From assembly GCA_947174985.1 (NCBI GenBank), contig CAMWLB010000019.1:1-18639 (forward strand): DNA of 18,639 bases, written 5' to 3'. Made by a program: the position numbers and the translations under genes. The DNA comes from an uncultured Lachnospiraceae bacterium (GTDB taxonomy: Bacteria > Bacillota > Clostridia > Lachnospirales > Lachnospiraceae). The notes below the pieces were generated by a model. The model did not search any database, was not told the DNA's origin, and saw nothing but the letters and a program-made list of their open reading frames with translations. Below are positions 1 through 7,975 of the stretch, in pieces. Positions within the stretch are counted from its first letter, which is position 1, and every line of letters starts with the position of its first letter.

Positions 1-24
1 TGACGAAAAGCGAAGTGAGCAAGA

Positions 25-1500
25 ATGAAAAAAGAAAAAAGAGAGCTGACGCCTGCGGAAAAGAAGCGCAGGGGTAAAAAAATAAGGAAATGGGTTGTGC
101 TTGCATTGCTGGCCGTGATAGTGGTTTTTGTCGTCTTTTTCCGTCAGGGCCAAGAAGGCGGACAGAATATGGTTTTCGCAGAGAAGCCTGTCAGGGGCGA
201 TATCGAGGAAGAGGTCAGTCTTAGCGGAACGGTGGAGAGTGAGGAGGTTAAGGTCTACTTTGCACCCGCAAGCGGGCGGATTGCAGATGTTTTTGCAAGC
301 GCAGGCGAGGAAGTGACAGTGGGCGATGTGCTGATAGGCTATGATATGGAAAGCATGCAGGAGGCGCTGGAAGAGGCGAGGCTTCAGTATATGGCGGGCA
401 ACAGCAGCTACAACGGCGCACTTTATAATGACAGGGACGCGCAGGCGAAGTTAAACGAGGCAGAAACCAACCTTGCCATTTTGGAGCAGCAGATAAAGGA
501 TGCGGAGAGTTATGTGAAGCAGCTCAATAAGCAGCTTGTCAACATCCAGACGGGCAATGCCGATAAACTGGCGGTTGAAAACATGAATTTGCAGAAGCAG
601 TTAATTTTGTTGCAAAAGGACCCGCTGGAAAATGAAGACGCCATCGTGCAGGTGCAGATTGCGCTGCAGGCAAATCAGTATGCGACGCAGAGCCTCGGCA
701 ATTCCGACGCGGAGAAATCCTTGAAGGAGGGCATAGAAGCGGAAGAGGAACGTCTAGCGACAATGCGTGAGCACAAAGCGGAAATGGAAGCGCAGAAGCA
801 GCAGGCGGAGGCGGCGCTGGTCAACCGGTATCAGAAGGAGAATCTTTCTGCGACGGAGGAGCTGAACCTGCTTGCCTATGAGAATATGCAGGCGGATTTT
901 GCCGCAGCACAAAGCGGCATTACGGCTGATTTTAATGGCATTGTTATGGAAATCGGTGTCGTGGAGGGAGCGACAGTGCCGGAGGGCACGCAGCTTTTGA
1001 CACTGGCGGACAGTGAAAAAATTAAGGTAGTAGTGTATATTACCCGTTATGATTTGGAAAAAATTGAGGTGGGGCAGCAGGCGGATGTCACGATAAACGG
1101 CAGTGTTTATGAAGGCAGTGTTGCCAAAATAGACCGCATGGCAACCGTAAATGCATCGGGAAATGCGACAGTACGGGCGGAAATCCATATTGAAAACCCC
1201 GATGACAAAATATATCTGGGGCTTGAGGCAAAGGCGGTGATACATACGGACAGTTCTTCGGACGCGCTGTTAATTCCGCTGGAGGCGCTGAATGCGGACA
1301 GAAACGGCGATTTTGTATACATAGAGGAAAATGGAATTGCAGTCAGAAGACCTGTTGTGACGGGGATTTCTTCCGATGAGTATATTGAGGTAAAAGAAGG
1401 TCTGAGTGAAACGGACAATGTGATTACTGCTTCCTACAACGGTGCGGGCATAGAGGAAGGGATGCAGGTCTATGTACTGGCGCAGGATACGGCAGAGTAA
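25..1500 (+). CDS. MacA/HlyD-type membrane-fusion adaptor of an ABC export system
   Basis: This 491-aa protein is a periplasmic-adaptor-like (HlyD/MacA) subunit that in Gram-positives sits outside the membrane next to a MacB-type permease. A Lys/Arg-rich N-terminus (residues 1-23) precedes one membrane anchor at about 24-41. The first lipoyl/barrel-sandwich half is near residues 78-108 (GRIADVFASAGEEVTVGD). A long Glu/Gln/Ala-rich coiled coil runs from about 112 to 285. The second half is near 298-328 (DFNGIVMEIGVVEGATVPEG), and a beta-barrel/membrane-proximal region follows to the end. ATG at 25 is the only sensible start, although its ribosome site is weak (GTGAG). The permease follows 35 bases after the stop, as expected for one operon. 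No ATPase lies between them, unlike the usual adaptor-ATPase-permease order, so the ATPase is probably upstream of the window or elsewhere. The transported substrate cannot be told from sequence. Confidence 0.9.
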   Translation: MKKEKRELTPAEKKRRGKKIRKWVVLALLAVIVVFVVFFRQGQEGGQNMVFAEKPVRGDIEEEVSLSGTVESEEVKVYFAPASGRIADVFASAGEEVTVGDVLIGYDMESMQEALEEARLQYMAGNSSYNGALYNDRDAQAKLNEAETNLAILEQQIKDAESYVKQLNKQLVNIQTGNADKLAVENMNLQKQLILLQKDPLENEDAIVQVQIALQANQYATQSLGNSDAEKSLKEGIEAEEERLATMREHKAEMEAQKQQAEAALVNRYQKENLSATEELNLLAYENMQADFAAAQSGITADFNGIVMEIGVVEGATVPEGTQLLTLADSEKIKVVVYITRYDLEKIEVGQQADVTINGSVYEGSVAKIDRMATVNASGNATVRAEIHIENPDDKIYLGLEAKAVIHTDSSSDALLIPLEALNADRNGDFVYIEENGIAVRRPVVTGISSDEYIEVKEGLSETDNVITASYNGAGIEEGMQVYVLAQDTAE

Positions 1501-1535
1501 AAAGAAAGCGTAAAAGAGCGCAGATGGGAGCTGTT

Positions 1536-2753
1536 ATGGCACAGATTTGGGAGTACATAAAAATTGCCCTGATGAACATAAAAAGCAACAAGGGGCGTTC
1601 CATACTCACGATGCTGGGCATTATCATCGGCATCGCTTCCGTTATTATGATTATTTCCATCGGAACGGGGATTAAGTCAAATATCAACGAGGAATTGAAC
1701 GCCATGGCGGGAGGACAGATTGCGGTATATTCCTATGGCGACAACGAGGCAGGCGTGGTAGTGGAGTTTGACAATGAGGATTTGGAGGCTTTAGAGGAGA
1801 AGGTGCATAACATCAAAGCGGTTACGCCGCTCTGGGGCCTGAACGGTACGGTGTCAGGAAGAAAAGGCAGTTTTGGCTGTGATGTCCGTTTTGGAAGCAG
1901 CGGATTGGAGTACACAAGCAGCGACCCGATTATAAGGGGCAGATACTTTTCCGACAATGATTATTATGCGGCGAACAGGGTGTGTGTGATAACGGAGGGC
2001 AGTGCAAAAAAGCTGTTTGGCACGACCAATGTAATCGGCATGACGCTGGAAGTCAATCTGTATGGAGTAACACAGGAAATGACGATTGTCGGAATCAGGC
2101 AGGACTCCGCGGCAGTGATGGTAACGATGTTTGATGACGCCACGATTAGTATAGAAGCACCGCTTTCCGTGGTGGAAAACGCTTACGGTTTTTATGCGGA
2201 TACCTTTGACAGCATTATGATAATCAGCGACGATGCAAAGAATGCATCACAGGTGGCAAGGGACGCTGTTGCGCTGTTGGAGAGGCGGCACAATGTGCGG
2301 GGGATGAATGCTATCCAATTGGAAAATTTTAATGATTTTATGAGCGAAATGAATGATATTTTAAGTTATGTGACAGCGTTTGTGGTATTGGTAGCCGCAA
2401 TCTCCCTGCTGGTAGGCGGCATAGGGGTTATGAATATCATGTTGGTTTCCGTGACGGAGCGCACAAGGGAAATCGGTATCCGAAAAGCGCTGGGAGCAAG
2501 GACCGGCTCCATTCTTCTGCAGTTTTTGTCGGAATCTGCCATTATTACCCTCTGCGGCGGACTGATAGGCATCACGATAGGTATTTTAGGCGCGTGCGGC
2601 GTCTGTTCCATGCTGGGCTTTGCGGCAAAAGTGCAGCTTTCCGTGATTTTGGGCGCTTCTGCCTTTTCTTCGGCGGTAGGAATCTTTTTTGGCATATATC
2701 CTGCCAGAAAGGCGGCGCGGTTAAGTCCGATAGAAGCGCTGCGCCACGAGTAG
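1536..2753 (+). CDS. MacB-type ABC transporter permease (FtsX family)
   Basis: This 405-aa MacB/FtsX-type permease has the standard four-helix layout. TM1 is at about residues 22-45, within a Gly/Ile-rich segment after the conserved LTMLGIIIG. A MacB-like extracellular domain spans about 55-270. Three helices follow near 276-300, 328-352 and 364-384, and the conserved cytoplasmic motif VTERTREIGIRKALGA lies between TM2 and TM3. It ends with the typical PARKAARLSPIEALRHE tail. An in-frame ATG at 1524 exists, but ATG 1536 has GGGAG five bases upstream and puts the conserved IALMNIKSNKGRS helix near the N-terminus, so I chose 1536. It is probably co-transcribed with the adaptor. The ATP-binding partner is not encoded within the next genes here; the ABC ATPase at 15301 is more than 12 kb away and has its own permease. 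Confidence 0.9.
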   Translation: MAQIWEYIKIALMNIKSNKGRSILTMLGIIIGIASVIMIISIGTGIKSNINEELNAMAGGQIAVYSYGDNEAGVVVEFDNEDLEALEEKVHNIKAVTPLWGLNGTVSGRKGSFGCDVRFGSSGLEYTSSDPIIRGRYFSDNDYYAANRVCVITEGSAKKLFGTTNVIGMTLEVNLYGVTQEMTIVGIRQDSAAVMVTMFDDATISIEAPLSVVENAYGFYADTFDSIMIISDDAKNASQVARDAVALLERRHNVRGMNAIQLENFNDFMSEMNDILSYVTAFVVLVAAISLLVGGIGVMNIMLVSVTERTREIGIRKALGARTGSILLQFLSESAIITLCGGLIGITIGILGACGVCSMLGFAAKVQLSVILGASAFSSAVGIFFGIYPARKAARLSPIEALRHE

Positions 2754-2774
2754 AAAATTTTATATTTATGAAAC

Positions 2775-2801
2775 GCAACCGGACCATCATAAAATCCTAC
2801 T
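2775..2801 (+). promoter_or_regulatory. Candidate ECF-type promoter of the sigma/anti-sigma operon
   Basis: GCAACC (2775-2780) and CCTACT (2796-2801) are separated by 15 bases, about 85 bases before the sigma gene start. An AAC-containing -35 element and the lack of a TATAAT box are what an ECF-type sigma that recognises its own promoter would need. This is inference from position and motif style; no transcript evidence is visible. Confidence 0.35.
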
Positions 2802-2885
2802 TATGGAGTGAAAGGTATTTCCGGAGTACTTTTAAAAAGCACGAATTTGTGCCTGCGGACCGGCAGGTCACGGAAAGGAAGCAAT

Positions 2886-3446
2886 ATGATGGACGACAAG
2901 GAAATTATAGCAATGTACTGGAAGCGGGACGAAGCTGCGATACGGGAAACTGATGTAAAATACGGAAAATTGTGCAGCTATGTGGCAAAGCATATTCTTC
3001 TCAGTCTGGAGGACTGTGAGGAATGTGTCAATGACACGTATCTGGCGTGCTGGAATGTGATTCCGCCCAAGCAGCCGGATAAGTTTTCCGCATTTGTCAG
3101 CCGGATTACAAGGAATCTGGCCTTGAACCGGTTTGATTATCTGACTGCGGAAAAGCGAAACCCGAAGGCGGTATGCTCGTTAGAGGAGCTGGATGAGTGC
3201 GTCTCGGGCACAGATACGGTGGAATCCGAACTGATGGAAAAAGAGATTGAAATGGCTGTCAGTGATTTTTTGTGGAAACAGGAGGAAGAAAAGCGAAATA
3301 TTTTTATACGCCGTTACTGGTATTTTGATTCGATAGAGGAAATCAGCAGGCAGACGGGATTTCCGGCAAGCAAAATTAAGTCCGTCCTGTTTCGTATGCG
3401 CGGAAAACTGAGAGCACATTTGGAAAAGGAGGGTATTGCAGTATGA
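2886..3446 (+). CDS. ECF-like RNA polymerase sigma factor (sigma-70 family)
   Basis: This 186-aa protein has the two-domain plan of an ECF sigma factor. Region 2 covers about residues 15-90, with the core/-10 recognition stretch ECVNDTYLACWNVIPP followed by FSAFVSRITRNLALNRF. After an acidic linker (about 100-120), region 4 spans about 122-180 with the helix-turn-helix SIEEISRQTGFPASKIKSVL. A longer in-frame ATG exists at 2808, but AAGGAA at 2875-2880 fits ATG 2886 (or the adjacent ATG 2889). Its TGA overlaps the ATG of the next gene (ATGA at 3443-3446), a typical translational coupling of a sigma factor with its membrane anti-sigma. The likely role is switching on a small regulon after an envelope signal; the regulon is not identifiable here. 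Confidence 0.88.
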   Translation: MMDDKEIIAMYWKRDEAAIRETDVKYGKLCSYVAKHILLSLEDCEECVNDTYLACWNVIPPKQPDKFSAFVSRITRNLALNRFDYLTAEKRNPKAVCSLEELDECVSGTDTVESELMEKEIEMAVSDFLWKQEEEKRNIFIRRYWYFDSIEEISRQTGFPASKIKSVLFRMRGKLRAHLEKEGIAV

Positions 3447-4066
3447 ATAGCAGAAAACTGGCAGATAGAATTGGAAATATTGACGAACGCCTTGTACAGC
3501 AGGCGCAGAATCTTCCGAACTACGGGGTAAGGCGCAGGAACAGGGTAATTAAGAGACTTGCAACGTGCGCAGCTACGCTTGTACTGATGGTGTGCAGCTT
3601 TGCGGCAGGAATGGCTGTATCCGCAAAAGAACCCGTAGTGGAGCCGGCACAAGATTCGGCTCAGGAGACGGTTTTTCTGGAGGAAATCGGTTTGACGCTT
3701 ATCCTGCCTGACGAGTGGAAGGACAATTATGCGGTAGAAGTAGGTGAGATGGAAGGCGGGTATGTATATACCTTTTATGACAGCACGATTCACGGGCAAG
3801 GCGGCGAATGGTCGGACTTCGGAATTCTCTTTTGGATTGGAGCGTACGGCGACAGAGCGATGACGGCAGAGGAGCTGGAACAGGAGAATGTGTTCGACGG
3901 CGCGATTCCTTATCGGTATCTGTTCTCTAACAAGAACACCAATTATATTTTGGTTGATGTCACGGACGTGCAGTGGGATCCGTCCGACCCGGAGATGGAG
4001 CAGCATTATTTTATGCTGATGGAGAGCATCCCCGAAATCCGCTTTATACTGGACAATGTATTGTAA
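3443..4066 (+). CDS. Putative one-TM anti-sigma factor / sigma-linked membrane protein
   Basis: This 207-aa protein has a basic cytoplasmic N-terminus (about residues 1-37, with the stretch LADRIGNIDERLVQQA), one membrane helix at about 38-60, and a 145-residue acidic, aromatic-rich outside domain. Clostridial anti-sigma factors encoded next to ECF genes often have a short N-terminal segment with an 'IGxID..L...A' pattern, then one helix and an extracellular sensor. The four-base overlap with the sigma gene supports that role. I do not recognise the outer domain (about 70-207) as a named family. No ZAS-type His/Cys zinc motif is visible, so binding would rely on the short N-terminal helix. 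The function is inferred mainly from context. Confidence 0.7.
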   Translation: MNSRKLADRIGNIDERLVQQAQNLPNYGVRRRNRVIKRLATCAATLVLMVCSFAAGMAVSAKEPVVEPAQDSAQETVFLEEIGLTLILPDEWKDNYAVEVGEMEGGYVYTFYDSTIHGQGGEWSDFGILFWIGAYGDRAMTAEELEQENVFDGAIPYRYLFSNKNTNYILVDVTDVQWDPSDPEMEQHYFMLMESIPEIRFILDNVL

Positions 4067-4081
4067 AAAGGAGGGCTTTCC

Positions 4082-4801
4082 ATGCTGCGGGTAGCGGTCT
4101 GCGATGATGATGAAAAAGCCTTGGGCGAAACCATGGATATGCTTGAAGATTATAGTAAAATCCGGCTGCAGGCGGACGGCTACCGAAGCGGGAAAGCTCT
4201 TTTAGCGGCAGGGAAAAAGTATGATATCCTGCTGCTCGACATCGACATGGCGGACATGGACGGCATTGAGACGGCGAAGCGGATCAGAGAGACGGACAGA
4301 GATGTAAAGTTGATTTATATCACCAATTACAGCGATTACACGATTTTTGCCTTTGCCGTGCATGCCTTTGCCTATCTGCTGAAGCCGCTGAAAAAGGAGG
4401 AGTTGTACGCGCAGCTTGACGAGGCGTGTGCCTATGGCTTGTCCCGACAGGAGCCGGAACTGGAATTTCAGGCGAAGGAGGGCATTGCCCATGTCAAACC
4501 GACCCAAATCCTCTGCTTTGAGTACTGTGAGCGGCAGGTGCTGTTACACACGGAAAAGCGTATCTGGCATTTGAAGAGAAAAATTACGGAAGTGGCGGAG
4601 GAGATGGAGCCATATGGCTTTGCCATGCCTCATAAGAGCTTTGTGGTGAATTTGTATGCGGTTGAGAGAATTCATGGCTATGAGCTTACGCTGACGGACG
4701 GGCGCAGGATTCCCCTGTCGCAAAAGAAAGCTGTGCAGTTTCGGGGAGCGCTGAATCAGTATCTTGCGGAGGAAAGGGGGATGCACAGTTGGAAATCTTA
4801 G
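4082..4801 (+). CDS. LytTR-family response regulator (AgrA/LytR type)
   Basis: This 239-aa two-component response regulator has a receiver domain at about residues 1-118. The acidic pocket is D8-D10 in VCDDDE, the probable phosphoacceptor is D53 (LLLDIDMADMDG), T/S is in YITNYSDY, and the lysine is in YLLKPLKKEE. A LytTR DNA-binding domain covers about 130-235, with the hallmark MPHKSFVVNLYAVERI near its end. The start has a strong AAGGAGGG at about 4068-4075. The 3' end overlaps the kinase start by 13 bases, so the two proteins are surely made together. LytTR regulators paired with GHKL kinases usually respond to peptides or envelope state. No obvious LytTR target repeat was found upstream of its own gene. 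Confidence 0.93.
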   Translation: MLRVAVCDDDEKALGETMDMLEDYSKIRLQADGYRSGKALLAAGKKYDILLLDIDMADMDGIETAKRIRETDRDVKLIYITNYSDYTIFAFAVHAFAYLLKPLKKEELYAQLDEACAYGLSRQEPELEFQAKEGIAHVKPTQILCFEYCERQVLLHTEKRIWHLKRKITEVAEEMEPYGFAMPHKSFVVNLYAVERIHGYELTLTDGRRIPLSQKKAVQFRGALNQYLAEERGMHSWKS

Positions 4802-6075
4802 TCTATCTGATACTTCCCTGCGTGGGCAGTATTTTTCTTGTCGGTTCCATGTTTTACGGTGCTTACCGGATTGCGGGACAGCCGAAGCTGTCAGGGGGCG
4901 CCTGGGGACTTATGGCGGCGTATGCGGCCGTCACTGTAGCGTGTTCCCTGCTGGGAAGCACTTGGGTAAATCTTGCCTTTGGCATTTTGTTTCCCTTTGC
5001 GGCAATGTGGATTTTGAAAGCTTCCAAATCCTGCCTTGTGCCGTATTTTATTTTGTCCGTGGCGGTTTTTCTGACGGATGTTGTCGTGATTACGGGCTAT
5101 GAAATGCTGATAGTCCATGGGATTTTGTTTCTCAATTCTCAAGAGCTTTTGTACATTCTGCTGGTGGTACTGGACAGAATGATGGAATTTATGGTAATCT
5201 GCCTGATTGCCGTGATAGCGGGAAAAAGGACGGGAAGGCATATTACGGTGCGGCAGGTGGTACTGTCCATTCTGCTGCCATTGTTTTCCGTGTTTAATAT
5301 GTATTGCATGGTATACTTGATGCAGATTTATATGGTGAAGGGCTCCGTGATTCTTCTGCTGATAAATTTGTTGCTGCTCATCGGTCTGAACATTTATTTC
5401 TGCGTGCTGGTCGATGTGATGAGCGAGAATCACAAGTTGGAGAGTGAGAAGAATTTTTACCGCAGGCAGTCGGAAATGCAGTACCGCTATTATGCGCGGG
5501 AGGAAGAAAAGTATGAGGAGTCCCGAAAGCTGATTCACGATATCCGCAACCACATTCTTGCCATGGAGGAATTGTACGACAATGAAAAGGCGGAAGCGGC
5601 GGCGCACTATGCCGGCGACATCCATCAAATGCTGAACAATCTTGGGCAGAAATATTACACTTCGGAAAAGCTTTTAAATATTATCCTCAACGATAAAGTG
5701 CGGCAGATGCAGCGCGCAGGAATCAGGGAGGATATTAAGGTGGGCGAGTTGTCCTTGGATTTTATGCGGGATATGGACGTCACCGCGCTGTTTGCTAATT
5801 TGCTGGATAATGCAATTGCCGCGGCCGCAGAAAGCAGGGAAGGCTTTGTAAAACTGCGGATAAACAATGTGCGGCAGTTTGTGTCCATTACAGTGGAAAA
5901 CAGCAGTGATAGAGAGCCGGTAAGGACAAAAAACGGATTCCGCTCGGGTAAGGAAGGCCATGAGGGCGTAGGGATAAGGAGCATTAGACGGACAGTGGAG
6001 CAATACGGGGGCGACGTGCAGTTTGACTGGCAGGAGGGCGTGTTTACCGCAAAAGTGATGCTGGCAGCAGAATAA
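4789..6075 (+). CDS. AgrC/GHKL-type sensor histidine kinase, TTG start
   Basis: This 428-aa membrane kinase is the partner of the preceding LytTR regulator. About six or seven hydrophobic segments fill residues 1-208, followed by a short coiled linker. The H-box is LIHDIRNH with H250. The catalytic GHKL domain has N-box FANLLDNAIAAA (N337, N341) and a G-box-like HEGVGIRSIRRTVEQYGG (about 391-408). The H-box followed by HDIRNH and the GVGIRS motif is typical of the HPK10/AgrC-NatK class, not of HAMP kinases. TTG at 4789 is chosen because GGAAAGGGGG ends eight bases upstream and the encoded N-terminus begins directly with a membrane helix. No dedicated extracellular sensor domain is present, so the ligand would be read by the helices. 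No signal-peptide gene is visible next to it. Confidence 0.92.
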   Translation: MEILVYLILPCVGSIFLVGSMFYGAYRIAGQPKLSGGAWGLMAAYAAVTVACSLLGSTWVNLAFGILFPFAAMWILKASKSCLVPYFILSVAVFLTDVVVITGYEMLIVHGILFLNSQELLYILLVVLDRMMEFMVICLIAVIAGKRTGRHITVRQVVLSILLPLFSVFNMYCMVYLMQIYMVKGSVILLLINLLLLIGLNIYFCVLVDVMSENHKLESEKNFYRRQSEMQYRYYAREEEKYEESRKLIHDIRNHILAMEELYDNEKAEAAAHYAGDIHQMLNNLGQKYYTSEKLLNIILNDKVRQMQRAGIREDIKVGELSLDFMRDMDVTALFANLLDNAIAAAAESREGFVKLRINNVRQFVSITVENSSDREPVRTKNGFRSGKEGHEGVGIRSIRRTVEQYGGDVQFDWQEGVFTAKVMLAAE

Positions 6076-6169
6076 TGTGCGAAGAACGGAAGAAACTGAT
6101 AACAGACTTTATGTCTCTTTTAAGATAATAGTTGCTGGGATAAAACGCCGGCAAGTTCACTAACCCATA

Positions 6170-6198
6170 TTGAATTTCCTGAAGTCTTATGATAATAT
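6170..6198 (+). promoter_or_regulatory. Candidate sigma-A promoter before the acetyltransferase gene
   Basis: TTGAAT (6170-6175) and TAATAT (6193-6198) are spaced by 17 bases, about 36 bases before the GNAT start. It would give the acetyltransferase its own transcript, separate from the kinase operon that ends at 6075. Confidence 0.4.
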
Positions 6199-6233
6199 GC
6201 AGAGCAATAAAACGGAACTTGGAGTGGAGAATT

Positions 6234-6728
6234 ATGTTATATAGACTGGCAGAAGAAAGAGATATAGATACGATTTGTAAATTGATAAAAGCTGCTGTTA
6301 GCAGCATGATAAAGCAACAGATTTTTCAATGGGATGACATATATCCTAAAAGAGCGGATTTTGAGGCGGATATTCAGAAGCAACAGCTTTATATTGGCTT
6401 ATCAGATGGTGATGTTGCTGTGATATATACTATAAATAAAGAATGTGATAAGGATTATGAAAATGGCCGATGGAAATATCCAGATTGTGAATACCGCGTT
6501 ATCCATCGATTATGTGTTAATCCGACATACCAAAACCGGGGGGTGGCAAAAAGCACACTTTTTCATATTGAGGAAGAATTAAAAAAAATGAATGTTAGAG
6601 CAATACGCCTTGACGTATTTAGCAAAAATCCTTTTGCATTATCTTTGTATCTTGGTATAGGATATGAAAAAGTTGGCTTTGCGGATTGGAGGAAAGGAAG
6701 ATTTTATCTTATGGAAAAGTTGATATGA
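6234..6728 (+). CDS. GNAT-family N-acetyltransferase
   Basis: This 164-aa GCN5-related acetyltransferase transfers an acetyl group from acetyl-CoA to an amine; the acceptor is unknown. The acetyl-CoA motif A is seen as RLCVNPTYQNRGVAKSTLF, with the pyrophosphate loop Q100-N-R-G-V-A105. It is followed by RLDVFSKNPFALSLYLGIGYEKVG (motif B, with Tyr near the usual catalytic position). The N-terminus IDTICKLIKAAVSSM matches the first helix of the fold. An upstream in-frame ATG at 6189 is less likely, because GGAGTGGAGA lies just before ATG 6234. The gene is visibly richer in A/T and in AT-ending codons than the kinase before it and YhfC after it, which suggests separate acquisition. A short decayed frame follows directly. 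Confidence 0.88.
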   Translation: MLYRLAEERDIDTICKLIKAAVSSMIKQQIFQWDDIYPKRADFEADIQKQQLYIGLSDGDVAVIYTINKECDKDYENGRWKYPDCEYRVIHRLCVNPTYQNRGVAKSTLFHIEEELKKMNVRAIRLDVFSKNPFALSLYLGIGYEKVGFADWRKGRFYLMEKLI

Positions 6729-6919
6729 TACAGGCAGCTATTATTAGATACGGAAAAGTGGCTTTTCAATGGAAAAAATGAAGTACATCAGAACAGTTTG
6801 ACGAAGAGTGTAAAATGTATGACGAAGCAGCGATTTTTTCTTTGTTATCTGATGTTTCCAGAATAGATTATCAAAATATTTATATTTCAATTTGTCGGGC
6901 AGTTATCTGTTATGGATAG
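6725..6919 (+). pseudogene. Short decayed frame with one internal TGA, unknown
   Basis: A single frame begins at an ATGA overlapping the acetyltransferase stop, runs 18 codons (MIQAAIIRYGKVAFQWKK), meets TGA at 6779-6781, then stays open for 45 more codons ending at TAG 6917-6919. The second part contains EQFDEECKMYDEAAIFSLL and DYQNIYISICRAV, which look like coding sequence. I do not recognise a family. It could be a remnant cut by a point nonsense change, or chance. The rest of this 374-base gap (6729-7102) holds two hairpins and a candidate promoter. Confidence 0.3.
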
Positions 6920-6926
6920 CTGCCCG
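6896..6926 (+). other. Stem-loop after the acetyltransferase region
   Basis: A 12-base-pair stem (6896-6907 with 6915-6926, one G-U pair, seven-base loop) forms around GGGCAG/CTGCCC. It lies at the end of the decayed frame. The tail is only TCTT, so it is at best a weak terminator. Confidence 0.5.
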
Positions 6927-7003
6927 TCTTGGCACTTTAACGGAGGATTTAGAGAATAAGACGCCAGTAACCATAATCTGAAAAGGAAGGACTGTATCTT
7001 AGG

Positions 7004-7042
7004 AGCAATATGCCTTACCTTAGGTAAAGCATATTGCTTTTT
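7004..7042 (+). terminator. Strong intrinsic terminator
   Basis: A perfect 10-bp outer stem (AGCAATATGC 7004-7013 with 7029-7038) encloses a perfect 5-bp inner stem (TTACC/GGTAA, three-base loop). It is followed by TTTTT (7038-7042). It closes the transcript containing the GNAT gene and separates it from the YhfC cluster. Confidence 0.85.
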
Positions 7043-7062
7043 CTATGGGGGAAATCTAAAAT
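7034..7062 (+). promoter_or_regulatory. Possible promoter of the YhfC cluster
   Basis: TTGCTT (7034-7039) and TAAAAT (7057-7062) lie 17 bases apart, 41 bases before the YhfC start. The -35 overlaps the terminator's right arm. Only a modest match to consensus. Confidence 0.3.
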
Positions 7063-7102
7063 GAGGGTAAGCAAATCATACTGATACAGGAGGAGCGGCA
7101 AT

Positions 7103-7804
7103 ATGCTGGCAGCGGGACTGCTGTTTGGAAGTTTTATATGCTTTGTGCTGCCCATCGGGGGTGCAGTCATGCTGATGCGCAGAAAGAAAGGCGCAGGAAA
7201 AGCGTTTCTTTTCGGGATGCTGGCGTTCATCGTAAGCCAGCCATTACTCCGCCTGCCGCTTTTGCAGATTGTGCTGCCGCAGTACGCATGGTTTGCCGTT
7301 TTGCAGCTAAACCCGTGGCGCTACGGTCTGTTTCTGGGGCTGACGGCAGGACTGTTTGAAGAAACTGCAAGGTGGATAGCTATCCGCTTTTTCCTCAAAG
7401 AAAAAACAGACATAGAGCATGGTATGTCCTTCGGACTTGGGCACGGCGGCGTGGAAGCCATGCTGCTCGTGGGTCTTCAGTTTGTAAATATGCTGTTTCT
7501 GCTGATTTCAGGCAGGGGAGCATTGCTCCCCGTCAGTGCAGAAATGGTCCTCATCAGCAGTCTGGAACGCCTGTCCGCCATCCTGTTCCACATAGGAGCG
7601 TCCCTGCTGGTGATGCACGGCGTCAGAAGAAAAAAAGCAAGATATCTTGCCGCTGCCATTTTACTTCACACACTACTCGATGCCCCCATTGTCATTCTGC
7701 AGGCAGTGTTTGGCGTGGGCATAGCCGGAATCGAGGCATACGCCTCGCTATTAGCAGTGTTCACGCTGCTCGTAGGAATTCGGTGCTATCGAAAACATGA
7801 CTAG
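7103..7804 (+). CDS. yhfC: YhfC-family glutamic-type intramembrane protease
   Basis: This 233-aa, very hydrophobic protein has about seven to eight membrane helices and matches the YhfC (DUF2324) group. That group is related to CPBP/Abi intramembrane proteases, which cut substrates inside the membrane. Active-site-type residues sit in three helices: EETAR (E86-E87), GHGGVEAM (H114, E118) and LLHTLLD (H189, D193). H163 in LFHIGAS is another candidate. The start has AGGAGG about 10 bases upstream of ATG 7103. The gene leads a small cluster with a DUF3887-like lipoprotein and a DUF3784-like membrane protein. The substrate is unknown; possible roles in family members include bacteriocin immunity or envelope stress, but nothing here decides between them. 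Confidence 0.85.
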   Translation: MLAAGLLFGSFICFVLPIGGAVMLMRRKKGAGKAFLFGMLAFIVSQPLLRLPLLQIVLPQYAWFAVLQLNPWRYGLFLGLTAGLFEETARWIAIRFFLKEKTDIEHGMSFGLGHGGVEAMLLVGLQFVNMLFLLISGRGALLPVSAEMVLISSLERLSAILFHIGASLLVMHGVRRKKARYLAAAILLHTLLDAPIVILQAVFGVGIAGIEAYASLLAVFTLLVGIRCYRKHD

Positions 7805-7808
7805 GCAT

Positions 7809-7919
7809 TTGCAAGGTATTCTTCCAAGCTACAGGAAATGGGCAATATAGACAAAAAGGGCGACTTGCCACTGCTTTGGAGACGTTTTTGTCTATATTGA
7901 CCATTTCCGTCACTTGCAA
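7809..7919. repeat. Long near-perfect inverted repeat between yhfC and the lipoprotein gene
   Basis: Two 24-base arms, 7834-7857 and 7885-7908, are complementary except at one position. They contain CAATATAGACAAAAA on the left and its complement on the right, around a 27-base centre. A second, outer pair TTGCAAG (7809-7815) / CTTGCAA (7913-7919) brackets them. It starts five bases after the yhfC stop. As RNA it forms a very stable hairpin. It could be a MITE-like or other palindromic repeat unit, an RNA-processing or attenuation structure within the cluster, or a terminator with the T-run inside the stem. Confidence 0.8.
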
Positions 7920-7975
7920 CAAACTGGAAAAAATTCGTAAACATAAGAACATATAGAGTGAAAGGAACGAGGATA

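Noticed and set aside
754..1245. Long minus-strand frame inside the adaptor gene
   Set aside because: Antisense shadow with unnatural His/Arg/Leu-rich composition and no start signals.
4891..5628. 245-codon minus-strand frame inside the kinase gene
   Set aside because: His/Gln-rich antisense shadow of a clearly coding membrane kinase.
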